A stretch of DNA of 64,000 nt from Streptomyces sp. NBC_01275 (GTDB taxonomy: Bacteria > Actinomycetota > Actinomycetes > Streptomycetales > Streptomycetaceae), in assembly GCF_026340655.1 (NCBI RefSeq), contig NZ_JAPEOZ010000001.1, positions 2,108,001-2,172,000 on the forward strand, in the 5' to 3' direction. Position 1 is the first letter of the stretch. The number at the start of each line of letters is the position of its first letter. Below, piece after piece: positions 8,101 to 16,696 of this stretch. Made by a program: the position numbers and the translations under genes. Below the pieces are notes generated by a model. It saw only the letters and a program-made list of their open reading frames with translations, had not been told where the DNA came from and did no database searches.

Positions 8101-9525
8101 TCAGCCGACCGCGCCTTCCATCTGCAGCTCGATCAGCCGGTTGAGCTCGAGGGCGTACTCCATGGGGAGTTCCTTCGCGATGGGCTCGACGAAGCCGCGC
8201 ACGATCATCGCCATCGCCTCGAACTCGGTCATGCCCCGGCTCATCAGGTAGAAGAGCTGGTCGTCGCTGACCTTGGAGACGGTGGCCTCGTGGCCCATGG
8301 ACACGTCGTCCTCGCGGACGTCCACGTAGGGGTAGGTGTCGGAGCGGGAGATGGTGTCGACGAGCAGCGCGTCGCACAGCACGTTGGACTTGGAGCCGTG
8401 GGCGCCTTCGCCGATCTCGACGAGACCGCGGTAGGAGGTGCGGCCGCCGCCGCGCGCGACGGACTTCGAGACGATGTTCGACGACGTGTTCGGCGCCATG
8501 TGGACCATCTTGGAGCCGGCGTCCTGGTGCTGGCCCTCGCCCGCGAAGGCGATGGAGAGGGTCTCGCCCTTGGCGTGCTCGCCCATCAGGTAGACGGCCG
8601 GGTACTTCATCGTCACCTTGGAGCCGATGTTGCCGTCGATCCACTCCATGGTCGCGCCCTCGTACGCCACGGCGCGCTTGGTGACCAGGTTGTAGACGTT
8701 GTTCGACCAGTTCTGGATGGTCGTGTAGCGGCAGCGGGCGTTCTTCTTGACGATGATCTCGACGACCGCGCTGTGCAGCGAGTCCGACTTGTAGATCGGG
8801 GCCGTACAGCCCTCGACGTAGTGCACGTAGGCGCCCTCGTCGACGATGATCAGGGTCCGCTCGAACTGGCCCATGTTCTCCGTGTTGATGCGGAAGTAGG
8901 CCTGGAGCGGGATCTCGACGTGCACGCCCTTCGGCACGTAGATGAAGGAGCCGCCGGACCACACGGCCGTGTTCAGCGACGCGAACTTGTTGTCGCCGAC
9001 CGGGATGACGGTGCCGAAGTACTCCTTGAAGAGCTCCGGGTGCTCCTTCAGCGCGGTGTCGGTGTCGAGGAAGATGACGCCCTGCTCCTCCAGGTCCTCA
9101 CGGATCTGGTGGTAGACGACCTCGGACTCGTACTGGGCCGCGACGCCCGCGACGAGGCGCTGCTTCTCCGCCTCGGGGATGCCGAGCTTGTCGTACGTGT
9201 TCTTGATGTCCTCGGGCAGGTCCTCCCAGGACTCCGCCTGCTTCTCGGTGGAGCGCACGAAGTACTTGATGTTGTCGAAGTCGATGCCGGAGAGGTCGGA
9301 ACCCCAGTTCGGCATGGGCTTCTTCTCGAAGAGGCGCAGGCCCTTGAGGCGGAGCTTGGTCATCCACTCCGGCTCGGACTTCTTGCCGGAGATGTCGCGG
9401 ACGACGTCCTCGTTGATGCCTCGCTTGGCAGAGGCACCAGCCACGTCGGAGTCGGCCCAGCCGTATTCGTAGTTGCCCAGACCCTCGAGCTCGGGGTGGG
9501 CAGTCTCCTCGATGGGGAGCGTCAT
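8101..9525 (-). CDS. sufB: Fe-S cluster assembly protein SufB
   Basis: 474 residues, the normal SufB length. It is the main scaffold subunit of SufBCD. Family landmarks include [20 protein letters not shown] near the N-terminus, [19 protein letters not shown] in the middle, and [20 protein letters not shown] near the C-terminus. The Cys in CRYTTIQNW, within the beta-helix, matches the conserved region used for cluster assembly. ATG at 9523-9525 is preceded by GGGAGGAA. It overlaps the sufR stop as ATGA, which ties expression to the autoregulated sufR transcript. Confidence 0.96.
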   Translation of the reverse strand: MTLPIEETAHPELEGLGNYEYGWADSDVAGASAKRGINEDVVRDISGKKSEPEWMTKLRLKGLRLFEKKPMPNWGSDLSGIDFDNIKYFVRSTEKQAESWEDLPEDIKNTYDKLGIPEAEKQRLVAGVAAQYESEVVYHQIREDLEEQGVIFLDTDTALKEHPELFKEYFGTVIPVGDNKFASLNTAVWSGGSFIYVPKGVHVEIPLQAYFRINTENMGQFERTLIIVDEGAYVHYVEGCTAPIYKSDSLHSAVVEIIVKKNARCRYTTIQNWSNNVYNLVTKRAVAYEGATMEWIDGNIGSKVTMKYPAVYLMGEHAKGETLSIAFAGEGQHQDAGSKMVHMAPNTSSNIVSKSVARGGGRTSYRGLVEIGEGAHGSKSNVLCDALLVDTISRSDTYPYVDVREDDVSMGHEATVSKVSDDQLFYLMSRGMTEFEAMAMIVRGFVEPIAKELPMEYALELNRLIELQMEGAVG

Positions 9526-10235
9526 GCGGGGTTCCTCCCGGCGGTGCTTGCAGATGCGTGATGGGTGGTCTTGGGGATGAACGTGGTGCATACGCCGTCG
9601 CCGTGGGCGATGGTGGCCAGCCGCTGGACATGCGTGCCGAGCAGCTGGGAGAAGATCTCGGTCTCCGCCTCGCACAGTTGCGGGAACTGCTCGGCGACAT
9701 GGGCGACCGGGCAGTGGTGCTGGCAGAGCTGTTCACCGACCGGTGCGCTGCGCGCCGTAGCAGCGTACCCGTCCGCGCTCAAGGCCTTGGCCAGGGCTTC
9801 CGTGCGGTTCTCGGGGGCGGCGGCCTCGACGGACTTGCGGTAGGCGGCGGCCTGGGCGGCCATCCGGGAACGCGCGAAGGCCACGACGGCCTCGTCCCCG
9901 CCCTCGCGCGCCGCGATCCAGCGCAGCGCGTCCACGGCGAGCTTGTCGTAGGACTGGTCGAAGGCGTCCCGGCCGCAGTCGGTCAGGGCGAACACCTTGG
10001 CGGGCCGGCCGCGCGTGCGCGCTCCGTAGACCCGCTGCTCACGTGCTTCCACGACGTCGTCGGCGGCGAGCGCGTCGAGATGGCGGCGCACGGCGGCCTG
10101 GGTCAGGCCCAGCCGGCCCGCGAGGTCGGCCACGGTGGAGGGGCCGTGGTCCAGGATGGAGCGCGCGACACGGTTGCGGGTGGACCGCTCACCGGTCGCG
10201 AGTTCCTCCTGCGGAGCCTCGCCAACGTTTTTCAC
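9522..10235 (-). CDS. sufR: SufR, [4Fe-4S]-sensing repressor of the suf operon
   Basis: 237 residues from the GTG at 10233-10235. A winged helix at about 33-75 ([19 protein letters not shown]) is followed by a coiled domain and three cysteines, Cys171-x3-Cys175-x12-Cys188, in [10 protein letters not shown] and QLCEAE. These are the cluster ligands of SufR proteins. Holo-SufR is known in Streptomyces as a repressor of its own suf operon. Apo-SufR under iron limitation or oxidative stress releases it. The frame stays open to a GTG at 10305-10307, but the homologous part begins at [10 protein letters not shown], and the shorter start abuts the operator. It is the first gene of the operon and is coupled to sufB. 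Confidence 0.9.
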   Translation of the reverse strand: MKNVGEAPQEELATGERSTRNRVARSILDHGPSTVADLAGRLGLTQAAVRRHLDALAADDVVEAREQRVYGARTRGRPAKVFALTDCGRDAFDQSYDKLAVDALRWIAAREGGDEAVVAFARSRMAAQAAAYRKSVEAAAPENRTEALAKALSADGYAATARSAPVGEQLCQHHCPVAHVAEQFPQLCEAETEIFSQLLGTHVQRLATIAHGDGVCTTFIPKTTHHASASTAGRNPA

Positions 10236-10248
10236 AACGCCATTGTTG
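10235..10248 (-). promoter_or_regulatory. SufR operator CAAC-N6-GTTG
   Basis: CAAC at 10235-10238 and GTTG at 10245-10248 are separated by six bases, directly upstream of the sufR start. This matches the CAAC-N6-GTTG palindrome that I recall as the SufR binding site reported in Streptomyces avermitilis, so autoregulation is likely. Confidence 0.75.
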
Positions 10249-10307
10249 CGTAATTCCTCAGACGCAGGCAAGCCGCGTCCGGACGGGTGGACGGTGCCCT
10301 GCGTCAC

Positions 10308-10321
10308 TTAGGCATACCTAA
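10308..10321. promoter_or_regulatory. Iron-box-like palindrome (DmdR/IdeR type)
   Basis: TTAGG at 10308-10312 and CCTAA at 10317-10321 are separated by CATA. This resembles the right-hand 14 bases of the 19-bp iron box used by DmdR/IdeR/DtxR regulators (TTAGGCTAACCTAA form). The left five bases of a full 19-mer match poorly. It lies about 70 bp upstream of sufR and 75 bp upstream of the divergent acetyltransferase gene. Confidence 0.5.
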
Positions 10322-10343
10322 TCTGACCTGCGGAAACGATCTT

Positions 10344-10357
10344 TGATCGATCGATCA
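10344..10357. promoter_or_regulatory. 14-bp perfect palindrome upstream of the acetyltransferase gene
   Basis: TGATCGATCGATCA is a perfect palindrome centred about 45 bp before the start of the AAC(3)-family gene. It could be an operator. It may also be a chance run of GATC units. Confidence 0.35.
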
Positions 10358-10396
10358 GGTGGCAGCGCCGACCCCTTTCCGGGACACTCCACAACC

Positions 10397-11209
10397 ATGC
10401 CCACACCCCCTCCGACCGGCCCTCTTGTCACCCGGGACACCGTCGCCGCGCAGCTGCGCGAGCTGGGCGTGCGACCCGGTGAGATCCTCCTCGCGCACTC
10501 CTCGCTCAGCTCACTCGGCTGGGTGTGCGGCGGGGCCGTCGCGGTCGTCCAGGGACTTCTCGACGCGCTCGGCCCGGACGGCACGCTGGTCGTCCCCACC
10601 CAGTCCGGCGACCTCTCCGACCCCGCCGCCTGGGGAAACCCTCCGGTGCCCCGGGAGTGGTGGGCGCCGATCCGGGCCTCCATGCCCGCCTACGACCCCC
10701 TCGTCACGCCCTCGCGCGGGGTCGGCGTCCTCCCGGAGACCGTCCGCACCTGGCCCGGCGCCCTGCGCTCCGCTCATCCGCAGACCTCCTTCGCCGCCCT
10801 CGGCCCGCGCGCGGCCGAGGTCGTCGACGGCCACGCACCCGACTGCCGGCTCGGCGAGCGCAGCCCGCTGGCCCGGCTGGAAGCCCTCCACGCGCGCGTG
10901 CTGCTGCTCGGCGCGGGCTACGACACGTGCACGAGCTTCCATCTCGCCGAGTACCGGATCCCCTCGCCGCTGGCCGAGGTCGGCCGGCCGGGCCCCGACG
11001 GCTGGGAGACGGTGACCGAGGTGGCCGTCTCCTCGGACCGCTTCGACGAGCTGGGCCACGACTTCGAACGGGACCGTCCCGTCGTACGCGGGAAGGTGGG
11101 CGCGGCGGACGTGCGGCTGTTCCCGGTGGCGGACGCCGTGGCGTACGCGGCGCGGTGGCTGGCGGTGCACCGGCCCCGTGAGGAGGAGTTCCTGTACCCC
11201 CCGGTCTGA
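10397..11209 (+). CDS. AAC(3)-family aminoglycoside N-acetyltransferase
   Basis: 270 residues. It matches the antibiotic N-acetyltransferase family that uses acetyl-CoA to acetylate the 3-amino group of aminoglycosides. Visible landmarks are [16 protein letters not shown] near the N-terminus, [13 protein letters not shown], the stretch [32 protein letters not shown] and [22 protein letters not shown] at 10397 has only a weak ribosome-binding site, and an in-frame ATG at 10343 would add 18 residues inside the promoter region. It is a lone gene divergent from sufR and not part of a visible antibiotic cluster. Its natural substrate may not be a drug, since chromosomal Streptomyces copies are often silent. 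Confidence 0.88.
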   Translation: MPTPPPTGPLVTRDTVAAQLRELGVRPGEILLAHSSLSSLGWVCGGAVAVVQGLLDALGPDGTLVVPTQSGDLSDPAAWGNPPVPREWWAPIRASMPAYDPLVTPSRGVGVLPETVRTWPGALRSAHPQTSFAALGPRAAEVVDGHAPDCRLGERSPLARLEALHARVLLLGAGYDTCTSFHLAEYRIPSPLAEVGRPGPDGWETVTEVAVSSDRFDELGHDFERDRPVVRGKVGAADVRLFPVADAVAYAARWLAVHRPREEEFLYPPV

Positions 11210-11226
11210 GGCCGGGTTCGGCTACC

Positions 11227-11232
11227 TAGACT
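11227..11232 (+). promoter_or_regulatory. Candidate -10 box of the ABC exporter operon
   Basis: TAGACT ends 8 bases before the ATG at 11241, with no clear Shine-Dalgarno sequence in between, so the message may be leaderless or nearly so. Confidence 0.4.
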
Positions 11233-11240
11233 CTGGGACC

Positions 11241-12164
11241 ATGCGAAGTGAGCCCGTGGTCCAGGTCCAGGCCCTGGTGAAGCGGTACGGCACGAAGACC
11301 GCGGTGGACGGCCTAGACCTGGTGGCCAAGACGGGCGTCACGGCCGTGCTCGGCCCCAACGGAGCGGGCAAGACGACCACGGTCGAGACCTGCGAGGGGT
11401 ACCGGAAGCCGGACTCCGGCACGGTGCGCGTCCTGGGCCTCGACCCGGTCCGGCAGTCCGCGGACCTGCGTCCGCGCATCGGCGTGATGCTCCAGTCCGG
11501 CGGGGTCTACTCGGGCGCGCGGGCCGACGAGATGCTCCGCCACGTCGCCAAGCTGCACGCCCACCCGCTGGACGTGGACGCGCTGATCGAGCGGCTGGGG
11601 CTGGGCGGCTGCGGCCGCACGACGTACCGCAGGCTCTCCGGCGGCCAGCAGCAGCGGCTCGCGCTGGCGATGGCCGTCGTGGGGCGTCCGGAACTGGTGT
11701 TCCTGGACGAGCCGACGGCCGGACTCGACCCGCAGGCCCGCCGCGCCGCCTGGGACCTGGTCCGGGATCTGCGCGCCGACGGCGTCTCGGTCATCCTGAC
11801 CACCCACTACATGGACGAGGCCGAGCAGCTCGCCGACGACGTCGCGATCATCGACGCCGGCCGGGTCATCGCCCAGGGCTCCCCCGAGGAGCTGTGCCGC
11901 GGCGGCGCCGAGAACACCCTGCGCTTCACCGGCCGCCCCGGGCTCGACGTGAGCTCCCTGCTCAAGGCCCTGCCCGCCGACAGCTCCGCCGCCGAGCTGA
12001 CCCCGGGCTCCTACCGGGTCATGGGCAAGGTCGACCCGCAGCTGCTGGCGACGGTCACGTCGTGGTGCGCGCAGCACGGGGTGATGCCGGACCGGATCTC
12101 GGTCGAACGGCACACCCTGGAGGACGTCTTCCTGGAGCTGACCGGCAAGGAGCTGCGCTCATGA
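11241..12164 (+). CDS. ABC-2 type exporter, ATP-binding subunit
   Basis: 307 residues. Walker A GPNGAGKTT is at 38-46, the signature LSGGQQQR at about 132-139, and Walker B LVFLDEPTAGLD near 152-163, followed by the H-loop ILTTHYMDEAEQL. The C-terminal 80 residues form the extra domain of the DrrA/CcmA-like exporter ATPases. It energises the membrane subunit 88 bp downstream. Its last 35 bp, including the stop, are duplicated 92 bp downstream. The junction that would normally couple it directly to the permease therefore now couples it to a 31-codon cistron. The substrate cannot be told from the sequence. Confidence 0.93.
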   Translation: MRSEPVVQVQALVKRYGTKTAVDGLDLVAKTGVTAVLGPNGAGKTTTVETCEGYRKPDSGTVRVLGLDPVRQSADLRPRIGVMLQSGGVYSGARADEMLRHVAKLHAHPLDVDALIERLGLGGCGRTTYRRLSGGQQQRLALAMAVVGRPELVFLDEPTAGLDPQARRAAWDLVRDLRADGVSVILTTHYMDEAEQLADDVAIIDAGRVIAQGSPEELCRGGAENTLRFTGRPGLDVSSLLKALPADSSAAELTPGSYRVMGKVDPQLLATVTSWCAQHGVMPDRISVERHTLEDVFLELTGKELRS

Positions 12165-12257
12165 CTTCCGTCGACACGGACCTCTGCTGGGGGTCCGGGG
12201 GTCGCCCCCCGGGAAGACACAGCCTGGAGCTGACCGGCAAGGAGCTGCGCTCATGAC
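12131..12257 (+). repeat. 35-bp direct repeat with 92-bp offset at the ABC gene junction
   Basis: Bases 12131-12165 and 12223-12257 are identical. Each copy holds the end of the ATPase gene (codons for LELTGKELRS), its stop and an ATGAC junction. The 57 bases between (12166-12222) contain a G-rich then C-rich stretch that can fold on itself and resembles a short dispersed GC hairpin common in Streptomyces genomes. Confidence 0.95.
12161..12256 (+). CDS. 31-residue duplicate-derived cistron between ATPase and permease
   Basis: ATG at 12161 overlaps the ATPase stop as ATGA. The frame runs 31 codons and ends in LELTGKELRS, the same ten residues that end the ATPase, with a TGA that overlaps the permease ATG as ATGA. 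Because the insertion is 92 bp, the minus-one frame step at the first overlap is exactly compensated. The product (MTSVDTDLCWGSGG at its N-terminus) has no recognisable domain. It may serve only as a translational bridge. The geometry is certain, but whether it makes a functional peptide is unknown. Confidence 0.55.
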   Translation: MTSVDTDLCWGSGGRPPGRHSLELTGKELRS

Positions 12258-13044
12258 CACTTCCCCCTCCGCCTCCGCGGGCACCGGCGCCTACGCGCCC
12301 AGGCCCGGGGCCGCCCCCCTCCCCCGCATGATCGCGGCGCAGGCGGTGCTGGAGACGAAGATGCTGCTGCGCAACGGCGAGCAGCTGCTGCTCACCGTCG
12401 TGATCCCGACGCTGCTGCTGGTGCTGTTCAGCAGCGTGGACGTCGTCGACACGGGCGCGGGCGAGGCCGTGGACTTCCTCGCCCCGGGCATCCTCGCGCT
12501 CGCCGTGATGTCGACGGCGTTCACCGGTCAGGCCATCGCGACGGGCTTCGAGCGCCGGTACGGCGTCCTGAAGCGCCTCGCCTCCTCTCCGCTCCCCCGC
12601 TGGGGGCTGATGACGGCGAAGACGCTGTCGGTCCTGGTCACCGAGGTCCTCCAGGTGATCCTCCTGACGGCGATCGCCTTCGCGCTCGGCTGGTCGCCGC
12701 ACGGCAACCCGGTCGCCGTGCTGCTGCTCCTCGTCCTCGGCACGGCCGCCTTCTCGGGGCTCGGTCTGCTGATGGCGGGCACCCTGAAGGCGGAGGCGAC
12801 CCTGGCCGCCGCCAACCTGGTCTTCCTGCTGCTGCTGGTGGCCGGCGGGGTCATCGTCCCGCTGGACAAGTTCCCGCCCGCCGCCCAGGACGTGCTCGGC
12901 CTGCTGCCGATCTCCGCCCTCTCCGACGGCCTGCGGGACGTCCTCCAGCACGGCGCCGGCCTGCCCTGGGGCGACCTGGGGATTCTGGCCGTCTGGGCGG
13001 TCGTGGGGCTGGCGGCGGCGGGACGGTTCTTCCGCTGGGAGTGA
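12253..13044 (+). CDS. ABC-2 type exporter, membrane permease
   Basis: 263 residues with six predicted hydrophobic segments, the usual ABC-2 permease topology. Family features are RNGEQLLLTVVIPTLLLVLF at the first helix, the TGFERRYGVLKRLASSPLPR cytosolic loop (the conserved E/R-rich coupling segment), and VAGGVIVPLDKFP before the last helices. It pairs with the ATPase encoded upstream. The ATG at 12253 sits in the second copy of the 35-bp repeat. The ribosome-binding site, within GGCAAGGAG, is duplicated along with it. Confidence 0.93.
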   Translation: MTTSPSASAGTGAYAPRPGAAPLPRMIAAQAVLETKMLLRNGEQLLLTVVIPTLLLVLFSSVDVVDTGAGEAVDFLAPGILALAVMSTAFTGQAIATGFERRYGVLKRLASSPLPRWGLMTAKTLSVLVTEVLQVILLTAIAFALGWSPHGNPVAVLLLLVLGTAAFSGLGLLMAGTLKAEATLAAANLVFLLLLVAGGVIVPLDKFPPAAQDVLGLLPISALSDGLRDVLQHGAGLPWGDLGILAVWAVVGLAAAGRFFRWE

Positions 13045-13147
13045 CGCGCGAGCGCCCCGTCGGCCGTGAGGCTCGTTTCAGCCCCTGGGGAACCTGTCGG
13101 CATACGCCGTGTGAGTGACGTTCGTACGGAGTGGGAAGAGACGCCCC

Positions 13148-15307
13148 GTGTACGAGTCCGCGGATTCCTCGAGTGTGCGTGCTCTGCAACCCCTCCTGCA
13201 CGACGTGGTGATCTGCGTCGCGGCCCCGGCCTTCGCCGCCTCGCCCCGGGACGGCCAGCTCCGGGGCGAGCGGGCGGAGGGCTTCTACGGCCATGACCGC
13301 AGGCTGCTGCACACGGCCCGGCTGCTGATCGACCGCCGTGAGCCGGAGCCCATCGGCGTGCAGCCGCTCGGCCCCGACCAGGTGCGGTTCACCTCGGTGC
13401 ACCGCTACCCCGAGGACAGCACCGACGACCCCACCGTGATCATCGAGCGGGTGCGCACCGCCGGTGCGGGCGAGAGCGTCCTGCTGCGCAACGTCGGCAT
13501 CGTCTCCCGGCTCCTGCACGTCGAGCTGACGCTGGCGACCGACCTGGCCGACATCGCCGACGTCAAGCGGGGCCGGACCGGACCGGCCGTACCGTGTACC
13601 GCCGCAAGGGGCGGCGACGCGGGCGCCGGCACGGGGGCGGACACGAGTGCCGGGACCGGGGCCCGCGGGCTGGTCTGGGAGACGTCGTCCGGCCGGGCGG
13701 AGGTCCGTGCGGTGGAGCCGGAGGGGTCGCCGCCCCTGATCGCCGACGGGCCGCGGGGCGGCGCCTTCAGCTGGCCCCGACTGCGCTTACGTCCCGGGGA
13801 GAGCCGGCTGCTCCGGCTGACCGTGGACGGCGGCGCGACGCCCGCCCCGCCCGGGCATCCGGGCGCTCCGGGCGCGGAGGTCCCGTGGAGCGAGCCCGTC
13901 GTGCGCGGCGACCATCGGCTGGTCGCCCTGGTCCGGCGCGGGCTGAGCGATCTGCGCGCGCTGCGGCTGGCCGACCCCGAGCGCACCGGGCCCGACGGAC
14001 CCGAGGACCAGTTCATCGCGGCGGGCTGCCCCTGGTACCTGGCCCTGTTCGGCCGGGACTCGATCTGGTCGGCCCGGATGATGCTGCCGCTGGGCACGGA
14101 TCTGGCCCGCGGCACCCTGTGGGCCCTGGCCCGCCGCCAGGGCACGGCCCACGACGACGTCCGCGAGGAGGCCCCGGGCCGCATCCTGCACGAACTGCGC
14201 CCGGCCGACGCCGAGCACGGCCACGGGCTGCGGCTGCCCTCGCGCTACTACGGCTCGGTCGACGCGACCCCGCTGTTCGTGACCCTGCTGGTGGAGACCT
14301 GGCACTGGGGGCTCCCGGACGCAGACGTGGACGCGCTGCTGCCGTACGCGGAGGCCGCGATGGAGTGGGTGCTGGAGACGAGCGCCGGGGACGAGGACGG
14401 TCTGCTGCGCTACTACCCGCGGCCGGGCGGGCTGCGCCACCAGTCCTGGAAGGACAGCGAGGACGCGGTGCGGGACGCGGCGGGCCGCCGCATCGAGCCG
14501 CCGCTGGCCCTGTGCGAGGTGCAGGGGTACGCGTACCAGGCGGCGACCGGGCTGGCCGAGCTGCTCGGCTCCCGCGGCCGCGCGGACCGCAAGGAGCAGC
14601 TGCTGCTGTGGGCGGAGGGCCTGCGCAAACGCTTCCGGGACGCTTTCTGGCTGCCGTCGCCGGACGGCCCGGCCCCGCGGTACGTGGCCATCGCGGTCGG
14701 CCGGGGTCTCGATCCGGTCAGCGGACCGGCGTCCAACATGGGCCAGCTGCTGTCCACCGGCATCCTCGACGCGGACGGCTGCCGGGACGTGGCGGCCTGG
14801 CTGGCCTGCGCCGAGCTGAACTCCGGCTGGGGGCTGCGCAGTCGCTCGGCGGCGCTGCCCGGCTTCAACCCGATGAGCTACCACGGCGGTTCGGTCTGGA
14901 CGCACGACACGGCGATCGCCGTCCAGGGCCTGTGCGCGGCCGGCCAGGACAGGGAGGCGGGCCTGCTGGCCGACGGGCTGCTGGACGCGGCCGCCCACTT
15001 CGGCTACCGGATGCCGGAGTTGTACGGCGGGGACGCGCGCACGCAGGACTCGCCCGCGCCGCTCGCCTACCCGGCGGCCTGCCGGCCGCAGGGCTGGTCG
15101 GCGGCGTCCGGGGTGGCCGTGCTGTCGGCGCTGCTGGGCCTGCGGCCGGACGCGGGACGACGGGTGCTCCAGGTGCGCCCGACGCCGTTCGGGCCGCTGA
15201 AGGCGTCGGGTCTGCGGCTGGCCGGGCGGGAGTTCTCCGTGCGGGTGGACGGGCAGGGCCGGGCCAAGGTGTCCGACCTGCCGCCCGGCTGGGTCACGGA
15301 CGGCTGA
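13148..15307 (+). CDS. Glycogen-debranching-like amylo-alpha-1,6-glucosidase
   Basis: About 719 residues. The N-terminal third has the beta-rich glycogen-debranching N-terminal domain (GFYGHDRRLLHTARLLIDRRE). The C-terminal part is an (alpha/alpha)6 glycoside hydrolase of the amylo-alpha-1,6-glucosidase type, with WYLALFGRDSIWSARMMLPL, LRHQSWKDSEDAV, ALCEVQGYAYQA and MSYHGGSVWTHDTAIA. Asp/Glu in GRDSIW and CEVQGY are candidate active-site residues. The substrate is probably an alpha-glucan or oligosaccharide. A GTG at 13148 with GGGAAGAG upstream is preferred. A GTG at 13115 is also in frame. It converges on a glycosyltransferase gene. Confidence 0.85.
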   Translation: MYESADSSSVRALQPLLHDVVICVAAPAFAASPRDGQLRGERAEGFYGHDRRLLHTARLLIDRREPEPIGVQPLGPDQVRFTSVHRYPEDSTDDPTVIIERVRTAGAGESVLLRNVGIVSRLLHVELTLATDLADIADVKRGRTGPAVPCTAARGGDAGAGTGADTSAGTGARGLVWETSSGRAEVRAVEPEGSPPLIADGPRGGAFSWPRLRLRPGESRLLRLTVDGGATPAPPGHPGAPGAEVPWSEPVVRGDHRLVALVRRGLSDLRALRLADPERTGPDGPEDQFIAAGCPWYLALFGRDSIWSARMMLPLGTDLARGTLWALARRQGTAHDDVREEAPGRILHELRPADAEHGHGLRLPSRYYGSVDATPLFVTLLVETWHWGLPDADVDALLPYAEAAMEWVLETSAGDEDGLLRYYPRPGGLRHQSWKDSEDAVRDAAGRRIEPPLALCEVQGYAYQAATGLAELLGSRGRADRKEQLLLWAEGLRKRFRDAFWLPSPDGPAPRYVAIAVGRGLDPVSGPASNMGQLLSTGILDADGCRDVAAWLACAELNSGWGLRSRSAALPGFNPMSYHGGSVWTHDTAIAVQGLCAAGQDREAGLLADGLLDAAAHFGYRMPELYGGDARTQDSPAPLAYPAACRPQGWSAASGVAVLSALLGLRPDAGRRVLQVRPTPFGPLKASGLRLAGREFSVRVDGQGRAKVSDLPPGWVTDG

Positions 15308-15317
15308 ACTCCACCTG

Positions 15318-16508
15318 TTAGAGCCCGAGTTGCTCGCGGTACACGTCGAGCATGGGCTCCAGATAGAACCGCTCCAGGTCGAAGTGGTTCACCACGTGCT
15401 CACGTGCGCGCAGGCCCACCGCCCGGGCGAGCTCCGGGTCGTCGAGCAGCAGCGCGATGCGGTCCGCCAGCTTGGTCACATTGCGGTCGGGCACCAGGAA
15501 GCCGATCTCGCCGTCCTCCTCGACGCCCTCGTCCAGTCCGCCCATCCGGGTGACGACGACCGGGCGCGCCGCGCACATCGCCTCCAGCGGCGCGAGCCCC
15601 ATGGGCTCCTCGAACATCGACGGATAAACCACTACGGAAGCCCTTTCGTACAGCTTCCGCATATGATCCACACCGGCCTCCGCGAATTCGACGACACCGT
15701 CCTTGACTTTCAGATCCTTCAGCAATTTTTGCAATTCGCCATAGAACCCGATCGTTTCACCATGGAAATCGACCGTGTTCTCGGTGCCCGTCCGCATGAG
15801 CACCAGACGGGGCGTCACCCGGGGGCTCAGACCGTGCTCGATGACGTGGTGCACGGCCCTGATCGCCAGTTCGGCCCCCTTGTCCGGGATCAGCCGCGCC
15901 GGGAGCAGCACCATGCCGGGTTCCTGCACCCCGCTGACGGGCACGTCGACGTAGGCCGCCGTGTCGATGCCCAGGTAGCGGCGCTCGACCTCGAAGCCGA
16001 GCTGTCTGGTGCACGCCTCGCTGAGGAAGTCGGAGACGGCGAAGTGCAGATGCCAGTCGCGGCAGGCCTCGGCCGCCGGATTCGACTCCTCCTGCCAGAT
16101 GCTGTGATAGGTGTGCACGAGCCGTAGCCCCAGCTCCTCCCGCAGCTCGGCCAGCGCCCGGGCCGGGCCGGCGGAGAAGTGGTGCAGGTTGTGGCCATGG
16201 ACGATCCGGATCCCCCGGGCGGCGAGCAACTCCCCGAACCACTGGCCGAGTTCGGGCTCGTCCGGCGACCGCGTCCCGTCCGCGGCCAGGTCCAGCCCCG
16301 AGTGCCGCTCGATGGCGATCGTGCCCGCGCCCGCCGCCCCGGACCGGACCGGCGGCGCCGACAGCGACGGCGTCGTCGGCTCGGGCGTCCCGGTGAAGAC
16401 CGTCACGTCCACCCCGTGGGCCGCGAGCAGCCGCGAGAAATGCCACAGATGGGTTTCTACTCCGCCGACGCACGGGGTAAAGGACCAGTGCACCAGTCCC
16501 ACATGCAT
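15318..16508 (-). CDS. GT4-type glycosyltransferase
   Basis: 396 residues from ATG 16506-16508. The fold is GT-B. The N-terminal domain opens with GLVHWSFTPCVGGVETHLW, a donor-domain start like MshA-type retaining transferases. The C-terminal nucleotide-sugar site has VVVYPSMFEEPMGLAPLEAM with the usual E-x7-E pair. The substrate is unknown. A GTG at 16578-16580 with GGAGG four bases upstream is a competing start and would add 24 residues of a DEESV-like repeat. That segment has poor third-position GC, so I favour the ATG. It converges on the debranching-like gene 10 bp away, and joint alpha-glucan or trehalose-related work is possible. Confidence 0.85.
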   Translation of the reverse strand: MHVGLVHWSFTPCVGGVETHLWHFSRLLAAHGVDVTVFTGTPEPTTPSLSAPPVRSGAAGAGTIAIERHSGLDLAADGTRSPDEPELGQWFGELLAARGIRIVHGHNLHHFSAGPARALAELREELGLRLVHTYHSIWQEESNPAAEACRDWHLHFAVSDFLSEACTRQLGFEVERRYLGIDTAAYVDVPVSGVQEPGMVLLPARLIPDKGAELAIRAVHHVIEHGLSPRVTPRLVLMRTGTENTVDFHGETIGFYGELQKLLKDLKVKDGVVEFAEAGVDHMRKLYERASVVVYPSMFEEPMGLAPLEAMCAARPVVVTRMGGLDEGVEEDGEIGFLVPDRNVTKLADRIALLLDDPELARAVGLRAREHVVNHFDLERFYLEPMLDVYREQLGL

Positions 16509-16525
16509 TCGCTGATCTTTCGACC

Positions 16526-16585
16526 GTTCGTGCAGTGACTCTTCATGCACTGACTCTTCGTCCACCGACTGTTCGTCCACGCCGC
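16526..16585 (-). repeat. 15-bp tandem repeat upstream of the glycosyltransferase
   Basis: Four consecutive 15-base units (16526-16540, 16541-16555, 16556-16570, 16571-16585) share the pattern CTTCGTCCACCGACT with 2-5 changes each. The last unit is partial. The length keeps reading frame. The region is either leader DNA or an extra N-terminus of the glycosyltransferase. Confidence 0.8.
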
Positions 16586-16696
16586 CTCCGAAGGGAGAAT
16601 CCGAGGTGCGCAGACTTCGGAACGCATTCTGCCGCACGTATATGGAAGACGGAGTATGGCCCCCCGACAATGGGGGGTTCAACCGGGGGAGCCGCC

